Shown: positions 25,800 to 34,864 of the stretch, piece after piece
Numbering within the stretch: position 1 is the first letter of the stretch
Layout of the letters: every line of letters starts with the position of its first letter
Assembly (NCBI RefSeq): GCF_003751305.1
Contig: NZ_RJKV01000002.1
Location: 558,001-622,000 of the forward strand
DNA: 64,000 bases
From: Stenotrophomonas rhizophila
Lineage (GTDB): Bacteria > Pseudomonadota > Gammaproteobacteria > Xanthomonadales > Xanthomonadaceae
Direction: 5' to 3'
Made by a program: the position numbers and the translations under genes
Notes under the pieces: generated by a model
Database searches by the model: none
What the model saw: only the letters and a program-made list of their open reading frames with translations
What the model was told of the DNA's origin: nothing

Positions 25800-28673
25800 A
25801 TGAACAACCTGCATCACCGCCCGCTGGCGGTTGCCGTATCCGTGTGCCTGCTGCTGGCTGCGCCGGTCTTGGCCAGCGCGCAGGACGCGCCCCGCAGTAC
25901 GACCGATCTGGACCGGGTGGAAGTGACCGGCAGCCGCATCAAGCGGGCCGAGGTGGAAGGGCAGGTGCCGATCCAGACCCTGACCCGTACCGAGATCGAA
26001 CGTACCGGCCTGACCTCCATCGGCGATGTGCTGCAACAGCTGACCGGCTCCGGTTCGGCGCTCAATGCGAAGTTCAATTCCTCCGGCAACTTTGGCTTCC
26101 CGCCAGATGGCAGCGGTGTGGGCGCGGGCTCGGCCCAGGTCGATCTGCGGCACCTGGGCGCCAAGCGCGTGCTGGTGCTGGTCGATGGCATCCGCTGGGT
26201 CAACGAATCCTCCGCCTCCGGCGTGGGCGCGGCGACAGACTTGAACACCATCCCGCTGGCCATCGTCGAGCGCATCGAAGTGCTCGAAGACGGCGCTTCA
26301 TCGCTGTACGGCTCCGACGCCATCGCCGGCGTGGTCAACATCATCACCCGCCGCGAATTCGATGGCGCGCAGGTGACGATGAATTATGGCGAGTACACCA
26401 AGGGCGACGGCACCCAGAAGGGCGTCGACCTGGCCTGGGGCACCAGTGGCGACCGCTACAGCCTGTTCCTGGGTGCGAGCTGGACCAAGCAGGACCCGGT
26501 ATATGCACGGGACCGCGAACAGTCGCGCTTCCCGATTCCGGGTACCGGGCTGGCCTTCGGCAGTGGTGGCATTCCGCAGGGCCGGTTCGCCTTCGTGGAC
26601 CCCAACACCGGCGCCAGCCAGAACATCGTGCCCAACACCGGCGTGAGCAATCCACGCTATGACGGCACTGCCGGTTGCAACCGCAGCGACGATTACCACT
26701 GCTTCACCTCGGCCGACCGTTTCAACTTCGCCGAGTACAACCTGGTGCTCACCCCGTCCGAGCGGAAGGGTATCTTCGGTCAGTTCCGTTTCGACCTCAC
26801 CGATGACATCCAGTGGTACATCAAGGCACTGGGCAACCGCCGCGAGTCCACCAACCAGGCTGGCCCCGAGCCGCTGTTCTTCGGCCCGGACGGCGCCACC
26901 GGCAACCCCCTGGCGGACAACATCGTTGTTTCCGCCCTCAACCCGTACAACCCGTTCGGCTTCGATCTGGATGCGTCGAGCAACATGAGCCTGATCGGTC
27001 GCCGCCCGGTGGAAGGCGGCCCGCGCGTGTTCGAGCAGGAGGTCAACACCCAGTACTTCGCCACCGGGCTGGTGGGCCAGTTCCAGGCCGCGGACCGCAG
27101 CTGGTTCTGGGACCTCAACGGCATGTACAGCAAGAACAAGGCCGAACAGACCAACTACGGCAGCTACGACATCTACAAGGTCAACATGGCGCTGGGCGAT
27201 CCGGCGGTGTGTGCGGCCACCCCCGGCTGCGTACCGCTGAACATCTTCGGTGGGGTCGGCTCGATCACCCCGGACATGCTGCGCTGGATCCAGCCGGTGG
27301 TCCGTGACCGCAGCCAGAACGAGCTGAGCCTGTTCACCGCCAACCTCAGCAGCGAACTGTTCACCCTGCCGGCCGGCCCGGTCTCGTTCGCCACCGGCTA
27401 TGAGTACCGCAAGTACGAGGGCCGCTACGATCCGGATCCGCTGACCGTGATCGGTCACTACAACGGCGTGCCGTCGCTGCCCACCTCCGGGTCCTACGAT
27501 GTCAACGAGGCCTACCTGGAGCTGAGCGTACCGATCTTCGCCAAGAGCGCGCTCGGCGAAAAGCTCGACCTGAGCCTGGCGGGGCGCTACTCGGATTACT
27601 CCACCTTCGGCGGCGAGTTCACCCCGAAGTACGGCCTGCGCTGGCAGGTGACCAATGACTTCGTGCTGCGCACCAGCTATGCCGAAGGCTTCCGCGCGCC
27701 GTCGATCGGCGAGCTGTACGGCTCGGCCGCGCGTGCCGATCTGCAGTTGTTCGATCCCTGCTCGGTCGGGCTGGGTGGCACCCCGCCGCGCGGCAGTGCC
27801 GCCAACTGTACCGCGCTCGGCGTGCCGGGCGGCTTCCAGCAGGCCAACTCGCAGATCTCGGTCACCACCGGCGGCAACGCGGAACTGGATCCGGAGCGTT
27901 CGCGCAGCTTCAGTGCCGGCTTCGTGTGGAGTCCGTGGTTTGGCAGCAATGCATCGTGGTCGGAGCGCTTCGATGTCGAGGTGACGTTCTACCGCCACCA
28001 CATCGAAGGCGCGATCCAGGCGATCAACGCGCAGACCCAGCTCGACCTGTGCGTGGACACGCTGGACCCGCTGTACTGCAGTGGCATCACGCGCGCCTCG
28101 ACCGGTGCGGTCAGCAGCTTCAACAACCGGTTGACCAACCTGGGTTCGATCAAGACCGATGGCTGGGATGTGGATCTGTTCTGGACCCTGCCGCAGACGG
28201 AGATCGGGCAGTTCAAGCTGGGCTGGCAGAACACCTTCGTCGGCCGCTATGAGGCACTGGGCGCGGCCGGCCAGCGGCAGCCACAGGAGCCGGGGGTGGA
28301 AGTGGCCGACAGCTCGATCCCGGAATGGACCAGCAATGCCACGTTGAGCTGGAATCTGGCCAACTGGAACGCGTCCTGGACGGTGCGCCACATCTCCAAG
28401 CTCACCGAGGAGTGTGGCGACGTGGCGGCGTTCCCGATCTGCGGCAACCAGGCCGAGGGGACGAACGAACTGGCCGCAACCACCTTCCACGACATGCAGG
28501 TGGGCTACAAGGTCGACTGGATGAAGGGCCTGCAGCTCAGCGCCGGCCTGAACAACGTGTTCGACAAGGATCCGCCGATCTGCCTGTCGTGCTCGCTCAA
28601 TGGCTATGACGCCTCCACCTACGACATCCCGCGCGGGCGCTACTGGTACGTGCGCGCGGACCTGCGGTTCTGA
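25800..28673 (+). CDS. TonB-dependent receptor (substrate unknown)
   Basis: 957 residues. The signal peptide comprises about 1-28 (ending LASAQ), the TonB box is [14 protein letters not shown], and the plug has [16 protein letters not shown] and [12 protein letters not shown]. The barrel includes [16 protein letters not shown] and a last strand ending RADLRF. The GSRIKR-type plug is common in large xanthomonad and Caulobacter receptors for complex carbohydrates, peptides or other organic molecules, not siderophores. Several Cys pairs in extracellular loops (for example near 360-370 and 715-760) may form disulfides. It stands alone between slt and the LysE exporter, so the substrate cannot be inferred. 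GGAG in the leader supports the ATG at 25800. Confidence 0.9.
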   Translation: MNNLHHRPLAVAVSVCLLLAAPVLASAQDAPRSTTDLDRVEVTGSRIKRAEVEGQVPIQTLTRTEIERTGLTSIGDVLQQLTGSGSALNAKFNSSGNFGFPPDGSGVGAGSAQVDLRHLGAKRVLVLVDGIRWVNESSASGVGAATDLNTIPLAIVERIEVLEDGASSLYGSDAIAGVVNIITRREFDGAQVTMNYGEYTKGDGTQKGVDLAWGTSGDRYSLFLGASWTKQDPVYARDREQSRFPIPGTGLAFGSGGIPQGRFAFVDPNTGASQNIVPNTGVSNPRYDGTAGCNRSDDYHCFTSADRFNFAEYNLVLTPSERKGIFGQFRFDLTDDIQWYIKALGNRRESTNQAGPEPLFFGPDGATGNPLADNIVVSALNPYNPFGFDLDASSNMSLIGRRPVEGGPRVFEQEVNTQYFATGLVGQFQAADRSWFWDLNGMYSKNKAEQTNYGSYDIYKVNMALGDPAVCAATPGCVPLNIFGGVGSITPDMLRWIQPVVRDRSQNELSLFTANLSSELFTLPAGPVSFATGYEYRKYEGRYDPDPLTVIGHYNGVPSLPTSGSYDVNEAYLELSVPIFAKSALGEKLDLSLAGRYSDYSTFGGEFTPKYGLRWQVTNDFVLRTSYAEGFRAPSIGELYGSAARADLQLFDPCSVGLGGTPPRGSAANCTALGVPGGFQQANSQISVTTGGNAELDPERSRSFSAGFVWSPWFGSNASWSERFDVEVTFYRHHIEGAIQAINAQTQLDLCVDTLDPLYCSGITRASTGAVSSFNNRLTNLGSIKTDGWDVDLFWTLPQTEIGQFKLGWQNTFVGRYEALGAAGQRQPQEPGVEVADSSIPEWTSNATLSWNLANWNASWTVRHISKLTEECGDVAAFPICGNQAEGTNELAATTFHDMQVGYKVDWMKGLQLSAGLNNVFDKDPPICLSCSLNGYDASTYDIPRGRYWYVRADLRF

Positions 28674-28698
28674 TCGCGGGCTGATGCGGGCGTGACAT

Positions 28699-28725
28699 AC
28701 CGGGGCGCCATGAGGGCGCCCCGGT
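28699..28725 (+). terminator. Hairpin terminator after the TonB receptor
   Basis: A perfect 11-bp inverted repeat (28699-28709 and 28715-28725) with a 5-base loop, 26 bases after the receptor stop. The following run is short (GCGTTT), so termination efficiency may be modest. Confidence 0.6.
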
Positions 28726-28813
28726 GCGTTTCGGGCGGACAACGCTGTTGCGAGGACCGGCCATCTCGCGAGTCCGGCCTGCCGATGCTGTTTCCGTCAG
28801 GCATCATTGCGCT

Positions 28814-28835
28814 GCCGGCCAGCGGCCGGCACTAC
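28814..28835 (-). repeat. SMAG/GTAG palindromic repeat
   Basis: The 22-bp element in reverse orientation (ending CACTAC), 22 bases before the LysE start codon. Unusually for this window it is upstream of a gene and not at a convergent end, so it would form a hairpin in the 5' leader. Confidence 0.9.
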
Positions 28836-28857
28836 CTCTCTCTAGAACGGCATTGCC

Positions 28858-29484
28858 ATGAACCTGCATACCTGGTGGATCTTCGCCGTCACCGTGTTCG
28901 TCCTGTGCGGCACGCCCGGCCCGAACATGCTGCACGTGATGACCCGCAGCGTGCGCGTCGGCTTCCGCCGCAGTATCGCCGCCATGGCCGGCTGCCTGAC
29001 CGCGCTGGTACTGGCCCTGGCGATCTCCGCCGCCGGGCTGGGCGCGGTGCTCAAGGCCTCGCCGATGGTGTTCGACTTGCTGCGCTACGCGGGCGTGGCG
29101 TACCTGGTGTACCTGGGGATCAAGGCCTGGCGCGGCGGTGATGCGCCGATCGACGTCGGCAGCACCTCGGCGCTGGTGCCCAGTTCACGCACCGTGCTGT
29201 TCCGCGATGGATTCATCATCGGCATCAGCAACCCGAAGCTGCTGCTGTTCGCCTCGGCGTTCCTGCCGCAGTTCGTCGATCTCACCCAGCCGCAGCTGCC
29301 GCAGTTCGTGATCCTGGTGGGCACCTTCGCGGTGATGGAAATGTTCTGGTACGGGGTGTACGCAGCCGGCGGCCGCGGGCTGGCCGGTTATCTGGCCAAG
29401 CCGGGGCTGCGCAAGGTGTTCGACCGCGTGGTCGGCACGATCTTCATCGGGTTCGGGTTGGCGCTGCTGCGCGCACGGCCGTGA
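28858..29484 (+). CDS. LysE/RhtB-family amino-acid exporter
   Basis: 208 residues with six predicted membrane helices. It opens with the family pattern FVLCGTPGPNMLHVMTRSV, including the conserved GPN near residue 22, and has GVAYLVYLGIKAWR and ISNPKLLLFASAFLPQF later. Members export amino acids such as homoserine, threonine or lysine; specificity cannot be read from the sequence. It is flanked by SMAG elements on both sides and has no operon partner. Confidence 0.9.
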   Translation: MNLHTWWIFAVTVFVLCGTPGPNMLHVMTRSVRVGFRRSIAAMAGCLTALVLALAISAAGLGAVLKASPMVFDLLRYAGVAYLVYLGIKAWRGGDAPIDVGSTSALVPSSRTVLFRDGFIIGISNPKLLLFASAFLPQFVDLTQPQLPQFVILVGTFAVMEMFWYGVYAAGGRGLAGYLAKPGLRKVFDRVVGTIFIGFGLALLRARP

Positions 29485-29520
29485 TGGTCTGGCGCTGGTG
29501 CTGCGCGCACGACGTTGATG

Positions 29521-29596
29521 GTAGTGCCGGCCGCTGGCCGGCAACCAGGCAGGACTTTCATCGTTCATGAGGCTGCCGGCCAGCGGCCGGCACTAC
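29521..29596. repeat. Inverted pair of SMAG repeats
   Basis: A forward copy at 29521-29542 and a reverse copy at 29575-29596, 32 bases apart. The pair can form either two small hairpins or one long hairpin, in the space between the LysE gene and the convergent siderophore receptor gene. Confidence 0.9.
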
Positions 29597-29640
29597 CGAG
29601 GTCTGGCCGTGCGGCGCCGCGCGTCCGTTGCGCATCGTGC

Positions 29641-29680
29641 AAAACGCAGAGAGCCGGGCAATGCCCGGCTCTCCTTTGTT
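29641..29680. terminator. Bidirectional hairpin terminator
   Basis: A 10-bp perfect stem (29650-29659 and 29663-29672) with a 3-base loop. AAAA lies on the left at 29641-29644 and CCTTTGTT on the right. On the minus strand it would end the siderophore receptor transcript, whose stop is about 30 bases upstream of it. Confidence 0.65.
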
Positions 29681-29703
29681 GAAGCGTTACGGTCAATGAC
29701 CGA

Positions 29704-31902
29704 TCAGAACGACCAGGTAAACGTCAGGCCGCCATTGCGACCATCACCGTACGCACCGTACCCGTTGATCTGCGAGAAGTACGTCTTGTCCAGCAGATTG
29801 TTGAGGTTGGCCTGCACGCTGAACTCCGGGGAGATGCGGTAGCGCACGAAGGCACTGACCAGCGCGTAGCCGCCCTGCTCGATGCGGCCGTAGGCCGGCA
29901 CCGGATAGTAGATCCCGTTCTGCCAGTTGGCACCGCCGCCGACCGTCAGCGCGCTCAGCGACTGCGGGGTGTAGCTGGTGAACAGCTTGATGGTGGTCTG
30001 CGGCAGGTTGGTGTTGATGTCCGCGTCGTTGATGTCCTTGGCCACATAGCGCGAGGCACCGAAGGTCGCGTTCCAGCCGGGGGCCAGTTCACCGTTGAGC
30101 TCGAACTCGAAACCGCGGCTCACCGTGCCGCGCGCGGCGATGTAGGCGAACTCATTGGGGCTGCCCTGGACGGGCTCGGTGGTGGCCTGGCCGACGTTGT
30201 CCTGCTCCATGCGGAACACTGCCAGCGACGCGTTCAGGCGGTTGTCGAACCACGCGCCCTTGACGCCCACCTCGTAGCTCTTGCCGTCCACCGGATCCAG
30301 GTAGCTGCCTGCGCGGTTCTTCAGCGTCTGAGGCTGGAAGATCTCGGTGTAGCTGGCGTAGGTGGAATAGGTGTCGTTGAGGTCGAACACCAGGCCTGCG
30401 TACGGCGTGGTGACCTTGTGGCTAAAGCGACTGACGACTGTGCCCTCCAGACCGTCCAAGCTCCAGTCGGTATAGCGCGCACCAATGATCAGCTTCAGCG
30501 GGTCGGCCAATGATAGGCGGGTAGCCGCGTAACCCGCTTTCTGAGTGATCGTGCCACGGCTCTGCAGCTTCATTGCGCGCCACTCTGGTTCTGGGAAATT
30601 GCCGTTCCAGCCGAGATAGTTGGGCAACGCTAGGTACGGCGCAATCGGATCACTGTAAAAATCCGGCTGGTAATCGCCTTTGTTGGCGTACTCCCGCTTG
30701 TTGTAGCTCAGGCCGGCCATGAACTGATGCTCGCGACCAAACAGCTGAAACGGGCCGTCGATGAAGCCATCGACCGCGCTGACCTTGCGCTCGGTGTTGT
30801 AGAAGCCTGCAGAAGGCGTGATACCAGCGCCGGTTTCTTTGTCAAAGTAGGACGCGCCAGTCATCCAGTCGTTGTAGGCGGTGTAGAACAATTTATCATC
30901 GGCCTTGGTTTCGTCATGCGTCGCGCCGACTTTGAACTTCCAGCCACTGGCAAACCCGTGTTCGAGAGTGGCAAAGGCGCGCTTGCTGGTGGTGTCCCAA
31001 TACGTCCAACCCGGATTGGCATTGAACGATTCGTCGTAACCGGTGGAGCTGCCATCGGAGAACAGCATCGGGAAGCCACCCCAGGTCGCGCCGTTGGCGC
31101 GCTTCTGCTGGTAGTCATAGCCCACGCTCAGCTGGGTATCCGGGGTCAGGTCGGCATCGATCACCGCATAGCCCAGCGTCTTGTGCTGGTCGTAGCGGTC
31201 CATCTGCGATTCGGTATCCAGGTAGCTGCCGATCACGCGCGCACGCACCGAGCCGCTGGCGTTCAGCGGGGTGGTCACATCCACCGTGCTGCGGGTGCGG
31301 CCCCAGCTGCCGACGTTCACCGACACGCTGCCGGTCAGCTCGGCGCTGTCGGCATGCTTGCGGATCAGGTTCACCGAGGCGGACGGGTTGCCGGCGCCGC
31401 TCAGCAGGCCGGTGGCGCCACGCACCACTTCCACGCGGTCATACAGGGCCAGGTCCAGGCCGGAATCGCCGTAGCTCCAGTTCTGCACCATCTGGGTCGG
31501 CAGGCCGTCGAACTGGTAGCTGTCGATGTAGAAGCCGCGCGCGTAGAACTCGGTGCGCTCGGTATCGGACTGGGTGCTGCTCACGCCGGTGGTGTTGGCC
31601 AGCACGTCGATGATGTCATCGAGGTTCTGATCCTCGATGCGCTGGTGGCTGATGATGCTGACCGACTGCGGGATCTCGCGTGGGGCCAGATCGAAGCGGG
31701 TGCCGGCCGAGGTCCTGCGGACCGAATAACCTTCGGCGCGCTCGCCCTTGACCACAATCTTGTCCAGGGTGGTGGCATCAGCGGCAGCATCCTGCGCGAA
31801 CGCAGGCGCAATGGTGAGGGTGCACAGGGCCACCATCAAGGCCTGAGGCAGCGGGCGACGGTGCATCGACGGGCGGGACAGCACGTGGGCGGAGCGGGTC
31901 AT
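29704..31902 (-). CDS. TonB-dependent siderophore receptor
   Basis: About 732 residues. The signal peptide ends TIAPAFAQ, the TonB box is LDKIVVKGER, and the plug has APREIPQSVSIIS, DIIDVLANTTGV and DRVEVVRGATGLLSG, all typical of FpvA/FoxA-type ferric-siderophore receptors. The final strand is GGLTFTWSF. Three starts are possible: 31932, 31902 (GGA upstream, chosen) and 31866, which gives the most ordinary 25-residue signal peptide. A Fur-like box lies about 160 bases upstream. Bases 30480-31080 (about residues 275-475, central barrel strands and loops) fall to about 57% GC by hand count against about 66% around, which suggests recombination within the gene. The ferrated ligand is unknown. 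Confidence 0.9.
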   Translation of the reverse strand: MTRSAHVLSRPSMHRRPLPQALMVALCTLTIAPAFAQDAAADATTLDKIVVKGERAEGYSVRRTSAGTRFDLAPREIPQSVSIISHQRIEDQNLDDIIDVLANTTGVSSTQSDTERTEFYARGFYIDSYQFDGLPTQMVQNWSYGDSGLDLALYDRVEVVRGATGLLSGAGNPSASVNLIRKHADSAELTGSVSVNVGSWGRTRSTVDVTTPLNASGSVRARVIGSYLDTESQMDRYDQHKTLGYAVIDADLTPDTQLSVGYDYQQKRANGATWGGFPMLFSDGSSTGYDESFNANPGWTYWDTTSKRAFATLEHGFASGWKFKVGATHDETKADDKLFYTAYNDWMTGASYFDKETGAGITPSAGFYNTERKVSAVDGFIDGPFQLFGREHQFMAGLSYNKREYANKGDYQPDFYSDPIAPYLALPNYLGWNGNFPEPEWRAMKLQSRGTITQKAGYAATRLSLADPLKLIIGARYTDWSLDGLEGTVVSRFSHKVTTPYAGLVFDLNDTYSTYASYTEIFQPQTLKNRAGSYLDPVDGKSYEVGVKGAWFDNRLNASLAVFRMEQDNVGQATTEPVQGSPNEFAYIAARGTVSRGFEFELNGELAPGWNATFGASRYVAKDINDADINTNLPQTTIKLFTSYTPQSLSALTVGGGANWQNGIYYPVPAYGRIEQGGYALVSAFVRYRISPEFSVQANLNNLLDKTYFSQINGYGAYGDGRNGGLTFTWSF

Positions 31903-32062
31903 CGGCGTTTCCAGAAAGGCGGCAACGGGCATGGCCGGCGTCCTGGGTGGCCTGCGGCGGAGCGGGGTGGGGGCAGGCAGCGGCTGGCGGGGGCGGTGAC
32001 CCGACGCGGGCTCGATAACTGTTCACGGGTGCGCATCCCTTGCGCGACCTGGATCACACCAT

Positions 32063-32087
32063 GGTAATGGCAATGATTCGCATCATC
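32063..32087. promoter_or_regulatory. Fur-like iron box
   Basis: Two overlapping 19-base windows, 32063-32081 and 32069-32087, each match the Fur consensus (GATAATGATAATCATTATC) at 13 positions by hand. The site is between the divergent siderophore receptor and VOC genes, 130-200 bases from the possible receptor starts, so the receptor promoter is probably here. Confidence 0.6.
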
Positions 32088-32233
32088 AACCGCATCCGAT
32101 CTCTGTATTGATCCTGACGATGGTGGACCAAGGCATGTGCGTATTCATCCAGGCGGGGCACCCGCGCGCAGGCTTAACACCGGCGCGCCTAACGTGAGCG
32201 GGCGCAATCCATCCTCTGCTGCAGGAGACGCCC

Positions 32234-32713
32234 ATGGTCAGCAAGAACACGATCTGCCTCTGGTTCGACGGTACCGCGCTGGACGCCGCCACCTTCTACG
32301 CCGCCACCTTCCCGGACAGCGCGGTGCACGCGGTGCACCACGCGCCGAGCGATTTTCCCTCCGGCAAACAGGGCGACGTACTGACCGTCGATTTCACCGT
32401 CGCCGGCATCCCCTGCATCGGACTCAATGGCGGGCCGGCGTTCAAACACAGCGAAGCGTTCTCCTTCCAGATCGCCACCGATGACCAGGCCGAGACGGAC
32501 CGGCTATGGAGCGCGATTGTCGGCAATGGGGGTGAGGAAAGCGCCTGCGGCTGGTGCCGTGACAAGTGGGGCCTGTCCTGGCAGATCACGCCGCGCGTGC
32601 TGACCGACGCGGTGACCAGCAAGGATCCGGCCGTGGCTCGGCGTGCGTTCGAGGCGATGATGACCATGCGCAGGATTGACGTGGCGGCCATCGAGGCGGC
32701 GGTAAGGGGCTGA
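32234..32713 (+). CDS. VOC-fold protein of the PhnB/YjdN type
   Basis: 159 residues with paired beta-alpha-beta-beta-beta units. It starts TICLWFDGTALDAATFYAATFPDS, and WQITPRVL follows the late DKWGLS motif; these are typical of the '3-demethylubiquinone-9 3-methyltransferase' (PhnB-like) VOC family. That family name is historical and the members' reactions are mostly unknown. GGAG precedes the ATG by 6 bases. The AraC regulator follows on the same strand 106 bases later. Confidence 0.87.
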   Translation: MVSKNTICLWFDGTALDAATFYAATFPDSAVHAVHHAPSDFPSGKQGDVLTVDFTVAGIPCIGLNGGPAFKHSEAFSFQIATDDQAETDRLWSAIVGNGGEESACGWCRDKWGLSWQITPRVLTDAVTSKDPAVARRAFEAMMTMRRIDVAAIEAAVRG

Positions 32714-32819
32714 GATCGCGTGCCCGTCGTGTGTTGCAACAGACAGCAAGAACGATCAAATGCCGCGGTGCGCGCTGGGTTACGCTGCGGTCCCGTTCAA
32801 CAGCGATGGATCTGGCGGT

Positions 32820-33671
32820 ATGGGTGCGGCACGCAGGGCCTTGTGGTACATCGAAAGCCACTTCGCTGAAAACCCGTCGTTGGCCGATATCGCCGGCGTG
32901 GTGGGGCTGTCGCCGTTCCATCTCTCGCGGCTGTTCCAACTCAGCACCGGCACCTCGGTGGTGCGCTATCTGCGTGGCCGCCGGCTGACCGACGCCGCAC
33001 ACCAGTTGGCCGCCGGGGCTGATGGCATCCTCGAGGTGGCCATCGCTGCCGGCTACGCCTCACATGCGGCCTTTACCCGCGCATTTTCCGAGCAGTTCGG
33101 ACGCTCGCCCGAGCAGGTGCGCGAGCAGGGGCTGGCCGGCGTGGCGCTGGTCGAGGCATTGAAACTGATCGACCCCTCGACACCCTGCACGATCGAACCC
33201 CATCGCGCGCACTGCGGTGCCCTGCGCGTGGCCGGCATCGGTGCACGCCACACTTCCGCGACCGTCGCATCGATTCCCTCGCAATGGCAGCGCCTGGACG
33301 AAGCGCATGGCCTGGGTGCGGAGATCGCCTACGGCGTGTGCGGCAACAACGATGCCGACGGCGGCTTCGACTACATCGCCGGCGTGGAGATCAGTGCATC
33401 CGCGCCCGTGCCCGCTGGCTGGCAGGCGATCTCGATTGCGCCCCGCGAGTATCTGGTGGCCTGGCATGCCGGGCACATTTCCGCGATCCGCTCCACCTGG
33501 TTCTGGTTGTTGAATGACTATCTGCCGGCGTCCGGCCTGACCCTGGCCGACGCACCGGACCTGGAGCGCTACGACGCGCGCTTCGATGACCGCAGTGGCC
33601 ACGGCGGGGTGGAGATATGGCTGCCGCTGGCCGACACGTTGCACCTCAAGGAGATTGACCCATGCGAATGA
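32820..33671 (+). CDS. AraC-family regulator with GyrI-like effector domain
   Basis: About 283 residues. The N-terminal AraC DNA-binding domain has ALWYIESHFAENPSLADIAG, GLSPFHLSRLFQ and IAAGYASHAAFTRAFSEQFG. A GyrI/Rob-like effector-binding domain follows (about 125-283), including GARHTSATVASIPSQWQRL and the final LEIWLPL-like strand (VEIWLPLADT). Such proteins resemble Rob/SoxS-type regulators that bind small hydrophobic molecules. An ATG at 32760 would add 20 residues not typical of the family; 32820 is chosen for that reason. The stop overlaps the hydrolase gene, so the regulator and hydrolase share a transcript. Confidence 0.87.
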   Translation: MGAARRALWYIESHFAENPSLADIAGVVGLSPFHLSRLFQLSTGTSVVRYLRGRRLTDAAHQLAAGADGILEVAIAAGYASHAAFTRAFSEQFGRSPEQVREQGLAGVALVEALKLIDPSTPCTIEPHRAHCGALRVAGIGARHTSATVASIPSQWQRLDEAHGLGAEIAYGVCGNNDADGGFDYIAGVEISASAPVPAGWQAISIAPREYLVAWHAGHISAIRSTWFWLLNDYLPASGLTLADAPDLERYDARFDDRSGHGGVEIWLPLADTLHLKEIDPCE

Positions 33672-34750
33672 CCGCCCGTTGTTGTACCGCGCTGCTGGCG
33701 CTCTGCCTGCCCCTGTTTGCCGCTGGGGCCGTGCCGCCCGTTGGCGAGCGGCACGGCGTTGCACATACGCCCAGTGCGGCCGTGCGCGATGCCGACCACC
33801 GCGACAGCGTGCGCTACACCGTGTGGTATCCGGCCCAGCCCGATGCGCAGGAAACCGCGCTGACGATCGGCCCGCCGGGGGCGCCCTTGTTCGAGGTCGG
33901 TACGGCGGCCGCCGATGCCGCCATTGCCAAAGGCCGCTGGCCGGTCCTGCTGCTCTCGCACGGCAACGGTGGCAGTGCCCGGATGATGGGCTGGTTCGGT
34001 ACCGCGATGGCGCGGGCCGGGTACGTGGTGATCGCGGTGGACCATCCCGGCAACAACGGGGTGGACCCGATGACCGAGGCCGGCAGCATATTGATGTGGA
34101 ACCGGGTGGATGACCTGGCCGCCGCGCTGGCTGCCGTGCAGGCCGATAAGGTGCTGGCAGCGGAGATCGATACCATCCGGTTGGGCATCGCGGGCTATTC
34201 GGCCGGCGGGTTCACTGCCTTGGTCGCCGCGGGCGCACGCCCGGATCTGCAGCGGCTGCTGGCGTTCTGCCGCGCGCAGCCTGACGACGGCGTCTGCGCC
34301 CCGCAGGCCGAGACTCCCTCATTGACCCTGGCGCGCCGGATGACCGCCGCAGCGACGCCGGAACTGGCCCCGTGGGTGGCCAAGGCCGGTGACGATCGCG
34401 CCATTGCCGGGGTACGTGCGGTAGTGCTGATCGCGCCGGCCATGGTGCAGGCGTTCGCGCCGGAGGAACTGGAGAAAGTAACGCAGCCGGTATCGATCAT
34501 CGTCGGTGCAGCCGACACCGTAGCCTCACCGGCCACCAACAGCGACGTGGCTGCCTCGTCGCTTCCGAAGGCGACGCTGACCACCTTGCCGGCGGTGGGG
34601 CACTACGACTTCCTGTCCAGCTGCACGGCTTTGGGCCAGACGCGCGTCGGCGCACTCTGCCAGGTTGCGGCCGACAAGCAAGCCACACACGGGGCGGCGA
34701 TCACGGAAGCAACGGCATTGTTCGATGCTGCGCTGTCGGCCACGCGCTGA
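33662..34750 (+). CDS. Exported alpha/beta hydrolase (dienelactone-hydrolase-like)
   Basis: 362 residues with a signal peptide at about 1-25 (ending FAAGA). The alpha/beta hydrolase core has LLSHGNGGSARMMGWF (oxyanion region), VIAVDHPGNNG, and the nucleophile elbow GIAGYSAGGFTAL with Ser. The late His is probably in AVGHYDFLSSC. The sequence resembles predicted periplasmic dienelactone hydrolase family or platelet-activating-factor acetylhydrolase-like proteins; no substrate is evident. AAGGAG is 8 bases before the ATG. It overlaps the AraC gene by 10 bases. Confidence 0.85.
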   Translation: MRMTARCCTALLALCLPLFAAGAVPPVGERHGVAHTPSAAVRDADHRDSVRYTVWYPAQPDAQETALTIGPPGAPLFEVGTAAADAAIAKGRWPVLLLSHGNGGSARMMGWFGTAMARAGYVVIAVDHPGNNGVDPMTEAGSILMWNRVDDLAAALAAVQADKVLAAEIDTIRLGIAGYSAGGFTALVAAGARPDLQRLLAFCRAQPDDGVCAPQAETPSLTLARRMTAAATPELAPWVAKAGDDRAIAGVRAVVLIAPAMVQAFAPEELEKVTQPVSIIVGAADTVASPATNSDVAASSLPKATLTTLPAVGHYDFLSSCTALGQTRVGALCQVAADKQATHGAAITEATALFDAALSATR

Positions 34751-34864
34751 CGCAGGTGCCTCCGCCCGGGGAACGTTCAGCGCCTTCAGAGCGCGGCACA
34801 TCGAGGCCGCCTCAGGACCTGCAGCAAGGCGGCGTCGGCAGGCGATCCGCAATATCCTGTGCGC

